Assembly: GCA_002327885.1 (NCBI GenBank)
Contig: DCUS01000173.1
Coordinates: 1 to 18,555, forward strand
Source of the DNA: Syntrophaceae bacterium UBA2208
Lineage (GTDB): Bacteria > Desulfobacterota > BSN033 > UBA1163
Direction: 5' to 3'
DNA: 18,555 nt
Numbering within the stretch: the first letter of the stretch is position 1; each line of letters begins with the position of its first letter. Below are positions 14,568-18,555 of the stretch, piece after piece. A program made the translations under genes and the position numbers. The notes beneath the pieces are model-generated. The model saw nothing but the letters and a program-made list of their open reading frames with translations, did no database searches and had not been told where the DNA came from.

Positions 14568-16229
14568 ATGGATAGAAAAATTTCCAAAATGTCCCCACAA
14601 CCCTGGGCCCAATTTGCTCTCCTTCTGGGATTCTGTTTTGTCATTTATTTTGTTAACCTGGGCCGATGGGACCTCTGGAATCCTGATGAACCCCGCTATG
14701 CCGAGGTCGCCAGAGAGATGGTCAATGGGGGAGACTGGATTCTCATGCATTATAATGGAAATGTTTACTCCGATAAGCCTCCTCTCTTTTTTTGGCTCAT
14801 CGGTTTCTCCTCTTATCTCTGGCAAGGGTTTACCTCCTTTTCCGTCCGATTTCCCTCCGCTTTTTTTGGAACCCTCACCGTCCTCCTCACTTTTCTCTTC
14901 GGTAAGACTCTCTATGGCTCCCGGACAGGATTTTTGGGAAGCCTCATCCTTGCCACCAGTTTTGAATTTGCCTATCTCTCTTCACGGGCCAATATTGATA
15001 CAACTCTTACCTTTTTTACGACCGCTTCTCTTTTTTGTTTTTTTCTTTGGTACCGACAAAATAGAGGGGAAAAAAATCATCAGGAAAAGGATCTCAGCCG
15101 TTTCACCATTTATGGCTTTTACATGGGAATGGCTTTCGCCACTCTGGCCAAAGGACCAGTGGGTTTTATCCTTCCTCTCTTGGTCAGCCTTTTTTTCCTT
15201 GTCCTTCGAAAGGATTGGAGAGGGATCAGGGAGATGAAACTTTTTCCGGGCATGCTTTTGTTTCTGGGGATGGTCCTCTGCTGGTATCTCCCTGCTGTCT
15301 GGAAGGGCGGGCGTGATTATCTGAGCCAGACCCTTTTTCTCCATTCGATTGCTCGATACTCGCAAGGATGGGCGAAAGGTCATCCCATTTATTATTACCT
15401 TTACGATTTCCCAACCGGTTTCTTCCCGTGGGTGGTCTTCCTCCCTTCGGCCTTCGTGTATGCCTATTCGATGAAAATGGTCGAGAAGAGAAGAGAGTTT
15501 TTCTTTCTGAGTATCTGGTTTGCGGTCATTTTTATCTTCTTTTCTTTGTCAAAGGGGAAGAGAGGCATTTACCTTCTTCCTTTGTTTCCCGCCGCCTCTC
15601 TCTTAGTCGGGAAACTTTTAAATGAGTTCATTTCTTTTCAAATGGATCATTTCAGACAGAGATGGATCTCTCTCCCCATCCACGTTTTGCTGGGGTTGAT
15701 GTTTGTTTCCGGTGTGGTTTTGCCCTGGCTCGTTTCGATTGAGTTTCCTTCCTATATGGCTTATAGTCTTCCATTGGCTTTTCTTCTGGCAGGAGGAAGT
15801 CTGGCCATGTTCATCTTCTATCGTTTTAAGAATCTGGGAGCGATGTTTCTTCTCTTCTTTGGACTCCTGGTAGCGGGGAACTTTTACATGACCCGAGCCG
15901 TCCTTCCGCTCATCAACCCCTATAAATCGGCCCGGTTCATTTCCCAGGAGGTCCTTTCTCGAATCCAGCCGGGTGAGAAGCTGGCGGTTTATGGGAGATT
16001 GTCAACCGCTCCCTACAATTTCTACACAGGGATCGTCCCTATTTCAGATTTGGCAAGTCCATCGCGACTTTTTCAATTCCTAAACTCTCCGGAGAGGGCC
16101 TTTTGTCTTATTACCTTCGATGAGTTTGGAAAGATTCGGACAAGGGGAGGGGGGGTAGAAATACATTTGGTCGCTCGACATCCCGTGGGGGGAAACGACG
16201 TGGTTCTAATCTCAAATCGCTTCGAGTAA
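14568..16229 (+). CDS. ArnT/PMT-type GT39 membrane glycosyltransferase
   Basis: 553 residues with many hydrophobic segments, the first at about residues 13-30. The diagnostic periplasmic loop follows: WNPDEPRYAEVAREM (37-51), with the catalytic acidic pair Asp40-Glu41, then SDKPPLFFW (68-76). Further PMT_2 features are the FATLAKGPVGFILPLL stretch, a loop with SIARYSQGWAKGHPIYYYLYDFP, and F-F-P-W-V. Enzymes of this type take a sugar from a polyprenyl-phosphate carrier and attach it to lipid A, a core sugar or a protein on the periplasmic side. The following GT2 is the natural source of that carrier-linked sugar. The small C-terminal soluble part (about 460-553) is shorter than in some relatives. 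Specificity cannot be read. Confidence 0.9.
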   Translation: MDRKISKMSPQPWAQFALLLGFCFVIYFVNLGRWDLWNPDEPRYAEVAREMVNGGDWILMHYNGNVYSDKPPLFFWLIGFSSYLWQGFTSFSVRFPSAFFGTLTVLLTFLFGKTLYGSRTGFLGSLILATSFEFAYLSSRANIDTTLTFFTTASLFCFFLWYRQNRGEKNHQEKDLSRFTIYGFYMGMAFATLAKGPVGFILPLLVSLFFLVLRKDWRGIREMKLFPGMLLFLGMVLCWYLPAVWKGGRDYLSQTLFLHSIARYSQGWAKGHPIYYYLYDFPTGFFPWVVFLPSAFVYAYSMKMVEKRREFFFLSIWFAVIFIFFSLSKGKRGIYLLPLFPAASLLVGKLLNEFISFQMDHFRQRWISLPIHVLLGLMFVSGVVLPWLVSIEFPSYMAYSLPLAFLLAGGSLAMFIFYRFKNLGAMFLLFFGLLVAGNFYMTRAVLPLINPYKSARFISQEVLSRIQPGEKLAVYGRLSTAPYNFYTGIVPISDLASPSRLFQFLNSPERAFCLITFDEFGKIRTRGGGVEIHLVARHPVGGNDVVLISNRFE

Positions 16230-16242
16230 GGAAAAATTCTTA

Positions 16243-16968
16243 ATGAAGAGTTTAACATCCCCGAGCCTGTCCGTGGTGGTCCCTGTCTTTAATGAGGAGG
16301 ACAGTCTTCCGATTCTGATTCCAAAATTGGCAGAGGTATTAAAAAGCCTCCCCTTTTCCCATGAGATGATTTTTGTGGATGATGGGAGTTTAGATGGGAG
16401 CCGAAGGATTCTAAAGGAAATGGCCCCTCAATATCCTTGTCTTCGAGTCCTGGGCTTTAAGGAGAACCGTGGTTTAAGCGCAGCCCTCGTGGCGGGAATG
16501 AGGGAGGCCCGGGGGAAGAAGATCGTTACCTTAGACTCAGACCTTCAGAATGATCCTCAGGATATTCCCGTCTTGCTGAAATATTTAGATCGTTATGATA
16601 TGGCGACAGGATGGCGACACGATAGGCAAGATCATTGGTTGAAGAGGATTTCCTCTAAAATCGCTAATGGAGTCCGTAATGGGTTGAGCGGCGAGAACAT
16701 ACAGGATAGCGCCTGTACCCTCCGGGCATTCAAAAAGGAGTGTTTTGAGGAGATCCCCCTGTTTAACGGAATGCACCGATTTTTTCCAATCCTGGTCAAA
16801 ATGGAAGGATATCGGGTTGTTGAAGTTCCCGTTTCTCACCATCCGAGGAAGTTTGGGAAGTCAAAATACAATATTCGGAATCGCATGGTTCGGTCGTTCA
16901 TTGATCTGCTGGCCGTGAGATGGATGAAATATCGCGCCATTCACTATGAAATTGAGGAAAGGGTTTGA
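16243..16968 (+). CDS. GT2 glycosyltransferase, DPM1/ArnC-like, without membrane anchor
   Basis: 241 residues. LSVVVPVFNEEDSLP (9-23), VDDGSLDGS (45-53), ENRGLSAALVAGM (74-86) and DSDLQNDP (98-105) form the nucleotide-sugar site of polyprenyl-phosphate glycosyltransferases. SHHPRKFGKSKYN (198-210) is the typical acceptor-side motif. Unlike GtrB/ArnC proteins, there is no pair of C-terminal membrane helices; the chain ends soon after RSFIDLLAVRWMKYRA. It therefore probably makes a carrier-linked hexose or aminosugar at the cytoplasmic face for the upstream GT39 protein. The next gene, a small membrane protein, begins one base after the stop and may supply the anchor. AAGGA precedes the ATG by nine bases. 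Confidence 0.88.
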   Translation: MKSLTSPSLSVVVPVFNEEDSLPILIPKLAEVLKSLPFSHEMIFVDDGSLDGSRRILKEMAPQYPCLRVLGFKENRGLSAALVAGMREARGKKIVTLDSDLQNDPQDIPVLLKYLDRYDMATGWRHDRQDHWLKRISSKIANGVRNGLSGENIQDSACTLRAFKKECFEEIPLFNGMHRFFPILVKMEGYRVVEVPVSHHPRKFGKSKYNIRNRMVRSFIDLLAVRWMKYRAIHYEIEERV

Positions 16969-16969
16969 C

Positions 16970-17320
16970 ATGGAATGTCTTACATTTTTCGGTTTCGCAC
17001 TCGATTTATTTAAAGACTTCTCCGGCAAATATCCCCAATTTTATTTGGATTTCTGGTTAATCTTTGGTTTCATCGGACAAGCGATGTTTACCATGAGGTT
17101 CCTGATTCAATGGATCGCCTCTGAGAAAAAGAAAGAGAGCGTCATTCCTGTCTCTTTCTGGTATTTCAGTTTAGCCGGCGGGTTGATTGTCTTTTTTTAT
17201 GCCATTCATCGGATGGATCCGGTTTTCATCCTGGCCTATTTGCCAGGGAATTTTATCTATCTCAGAAACCTCTTCTTTATTTACAAGAAAAAGAAAGTTT
17301 TATCCCGTCCCGTTCAATAG
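16970..17320 (+). CDS. Stand-alone LAB_N domain membrane protein
   Basis: 116 residues from the ATG at 16970. It matches the 'lipid A biosynthesis, N-terminal' (LAB_N) domain: FWLIFGFIGQAMFTMRFLIQW (28-48), SEKKKESVIPVSFWYFSLAG (51-70), YAIHRMDPVFI and YLRNL (97-101). About three membrane helices are predicted (28-46, 63-80, 86-104). The name comes from its fusion to LpxB in some bacteria; on its own it often sits beside GT2 and GT39 genes and its role is unsettled. A GGAAAGGG ribosome site lies six bases before this ATG, while an ATG at 16946 inside the GT2 gene has none and was rejected. It could anchor or assist the membrane-less GT2 or move its lipid product. Confidence 0.85.
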   Translation: MECLTFFGFALDLFKDFSGKYPQFYLDFWLIFGFIGQAMFTMRFLIQWIASEKKKESVIPVSFWYFSLAGGLIVFFYAIHRMDPVFILAYLPGNFIYLRNLFFIYKKKKVLSRPVQ

Positions 17321-17335
17321 GAAAGAGAGGATGTT

Positions 17336-17893
17336 ATGGACAACAAAAGGATGTCTTGGCAGAGAAAGATTCGAAGGATTCCGCTTTTTATCGGAGCCTT
17401 CTTATTAGTGATCTTTGCGAAACCCCAATTCTCCGGGATCTTGATCGGGATGATTTTGATCTTTTTGGGGGAGGGCATTCGCATCTGGGCGGCGGGCCAT
17501 CTTCAAAAGAATGAGATCCTTACGGTGACAGGGCCTTACGCGTTTGTCAAAAATCCGCTCTACATCGGTTCGATTTTCATCGCCGCTGGATTTTGCATCC
17601 TGGCGGACAATATTTATTTTATGGCAGCCGCCTTCTTTATGTTCTGTTTCCATTACATCCCTTATAAAAAGAAGGTGGAGGGAGATCGGTTGAGAAAGAT
17701 CTTTGGGGATCGATTTGATGATTATGACGAGAAGGTGCCGGAATACCTTCCCCGATGGACTCCCTATTCGAACGAAGACGTCTCCTGGCAATTTAATCGT
17801 TTTATCGAAAACAGCGAGGAGGGAATTCTTCTCATCGTCCTTGCCGGAATGATATTGATTCTAAGCCGTCCCTATTGGAATTTAATTTTTTAA
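17336..17893 (+). CDS. Isoprenylcysteine/phospholipid methyltransferase-like membrane protein
   Basis: 185 residues with about five hydrophobic segments (roughly 16-28, 32-52, 76-90, 92-108 and a last one at 162-178). The conserved core of the ICMT/PEMT-type family is clear: GEGIRIWAAGH (45-55), GPYAFVKNPLYIGS (66-79) and EGDRLRKIFGDRFDDYDEKVPEYLP (115-139), which bind S-adenosylmethionine and the head group. The extra hydrophobic C-terminal segment is less usual. In this operon a lipid- or glycan-directed methylation is a reasonable inference, but related proteins include ones of unknown function. A GAGAGG ribosome site lies five bases before the ATG, and the gene follows the LAB_N gene by 15 bases. 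Confidence 0.82.
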   Translation: MDNKRMSWQRKIRRIPLFIGAFLLVIFAKPQFSGILIGMILIFLGEGIRIWAAGHLQKNEILTVTGPYAFVKNPLYIGSIFIAAGFCILADNIYFMAAAFFMFCFHYIPYKKKVEGDRLRKIFGDRFDDYDEKVPEYLPRWTPYSNEDVSWQFNRFIENSEEGILLIVLAGMILILSRPYWNLIF

Positions 17894-17894
17894 T

Positions 17895-17915
17895 GCAGAG
17901 AGCATAGCGCATGGC
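17895..17915. repeat. Short degenerate heptamer run
   Basis: GCAGAGA, GCATAGC and GCATGGC stand in direct succession in the 31-base gap before the last kinase gene. The second and third units differ by one base; the first diverges more. It resembles a shrunken heptamer microsatellite. It covers the area where a ribosome site would be expected, and no clear Shine-Dalgarno sequence is seen for the next gene. Confidence 0.3.
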
Positions 17916-17924
17916 GGGAACCCC

Positions 17925-18536
17925 ATGAAACGAGAAGAGATTCAGAAAGGGTTGGTTTGCCTTACGAGGGGAAATTTCGGGAAGCCGGACTTGAACCGGG
18001 TAGAGGTGGAAGGCGGTTTCCTGATGGTGAAGGATGTTCAAAGGAGGAATTTCTTTCTGCGATGGACATTAGGGGTTTGGCTTATTCAAAAAGAGTGGAA
18101 AATCTATTCCCGGCTCAAAGGAATGAGGGGGATTCCTCAGCCGGTTGAGCGAATAGATCGATTTGCCTTTGCCATGGAATTTATTCCAGGGAGACCCCTC
18201 TTACGGGGAGAGGCTCTCCCTCCATCTTTTTTCTCTGAATTGGAAAAAGCGCTTAATGACCTTCATGCGAGAGGCGTGGTTCATTTGGATTTGAGACACA
18301 AGGGGAACATCCTCATCTCAGAAAGGGGAGAACTTTTTCTCATCGACTTCAATAGCAGTTTTGGTTTTAAAGAAAAAGGAATCCTCCGTCGCTATCTTTT
18401 CCCTCTGCTCCGGTGGGTAGATTACGGAGGATTGTTGAAGTTAAAGGAAAGGATTTCACCCGATTTGATGACCCCTGAAGAACGGTCTTCCTTGAAACAG
18501 TTCAACCGTATTCGTAAACTTTGGATCTTCAACTGA
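17925..18536 (+). CDS. Small WaaP/RIO-like LPS-type kinase
   Basis: 203 residues, one compact kinase domain. Lys36 (LMVKD) is the probable ATP lysine, Glu57 (QKEW) a candidate C-helix acid. FAMEFIPGRPL (82-92) forms the hinge, HLDLRHKGNIL (120-130) supplies catalytic Asp122 and Asn128, and LIDFNSS (139-145) has the metal-binding Asp141. The glycine-rich loop is poorly defined. It has HLD rather than HRD and is the same general type as the two domains encoded upstream, with similar SERGE-x-LIDF stretches after the catalytic loop. It probably phosphorylates a lipid A/core sugar or a lipid in the cytoplasm. It is the last gene in the window, 31 bases after the methyltransferase gene, and no terminator is visible in the remaining 19 bases. 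Confidence 0.8.
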   Translation: MKREEIQKGLVCLTRGNFGKPDLNRVEVEGGFLMVKDVQRRNFFLRWTLGVWLIQKEWKIYSRLKGMRGIPQPVERIDRFAFAMEFIPGRPLLRGEALPPSFFSELEKALNDLHARGVVHLDLRHKGNILISERGELFLIDFNSSFGFKEKGILRRYLFPLLRWVDYGGLLKLKERISPDLMTPEERSSLKQFNRIRKLWIFN

Positions 18537-18555
18537 CCGTCTTAATCCAGCCTGC

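Noticed and set aside
14614..15237. 207-residue plus-strand open frame overlapping the GT39 gene
   Set aside because: It is a +1-type shadow of the GT39 gene, with low-complexity Ser/Phe/Pro composition and no family motif; the GT39 frame carries all the recognisable motifs.
16946..16969. Longer start for the LAB_N protein inside the GT2 gene
   Set aside because: No ribosome site precedes it, whereas GGAAAGGG is correctly spaced before the ATG at 16970.
1..18555. CRISPR array, tRNA, rRNA, insertion sequence or phage genes
   Set aside because: No regularly spaced repeats, cloverleaf, transposase motif or phage-type protein was seen by eye on either strand.

Overview
The window comes from a Gram-negative bacterium. 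It encodes apolipoprotein N-acyltransferase (Lnt), an AsmA-type protein and a dense set of lipopolysaccharide-type sugar genes. A PilZ (c-di-GMP) protein, a good -24/-12 (sigma-54) promoter match, moderate base composition and CTGCCTGCC/GGCAGG palindromes between genes would suit a Desulfobacterota (former Deltaproteobacteria)-like lineage. That placement is an inference from style, because no rRNA or marker gene is present. No tRNA, rRNA, CRISPR array, transposase or phage gene was seen. No gene-free stretch exceeds 300 bases.

Left part (1-9451), mostly housekeeping and regulatory genes in short units. On the minus strand, a cytoplasmic ChaN-like protein is followed by a DUF1846/UPF0371 protein that runs off the left edge. 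Facing away from it on the plus strand is an AsmA-family membrane-anchored protein, and the 194-base space between them holds a convincing sigma-70-like promoter for each direction. Next come an alpha/beta hydrolase (minus) and an HD-domain phosphohydrolase (plus). They are followed by a likely two-gene unit: a degenerate histidine-kinase-like protein that has lost its catalytic residues, then a PilZ protein. This unit is preceded by the sigma-54-like promoter and an upstream palindrome. Convergent to it are a metallo-beta-lactamase-fold hydrolase and Lnt (minus).

Right part (9575-18536), one probable operon of nine plus-strand genes with gaps of 1-45 bases or overlaps. In order: a Gfo/Idh/MocA oxidoreductase, a radical SAM protein with extra C-terminal cysteines, a GT4 glycosyltransferase, a protein with two sugar-kinase-like (WaaP/InaA type) domains in tandem, an ArnT/PMT-type GT39 membrane glycosyltransferase, a DPM1/ArnC-type GT2, a stand-alone LAB_N small membrane protein, a phospholipid/isoprenylcysteine methyltransferase-like membrane protein, and a third small kinase of the same type. 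Together they look like a pathway that builds a sugar, loads it on a polyprenyl carrier (GT2), transfers it at the periplasmic face (GT39) and phosphorylates a lipid A/core-type acceptor (three kinase domains). The substrate cannot be read from the sequence.

The parts most worth following up are this glycan/kinase cluster and the pseudo-histidine kinase/PilZ unit with its sigma-54-like control region.
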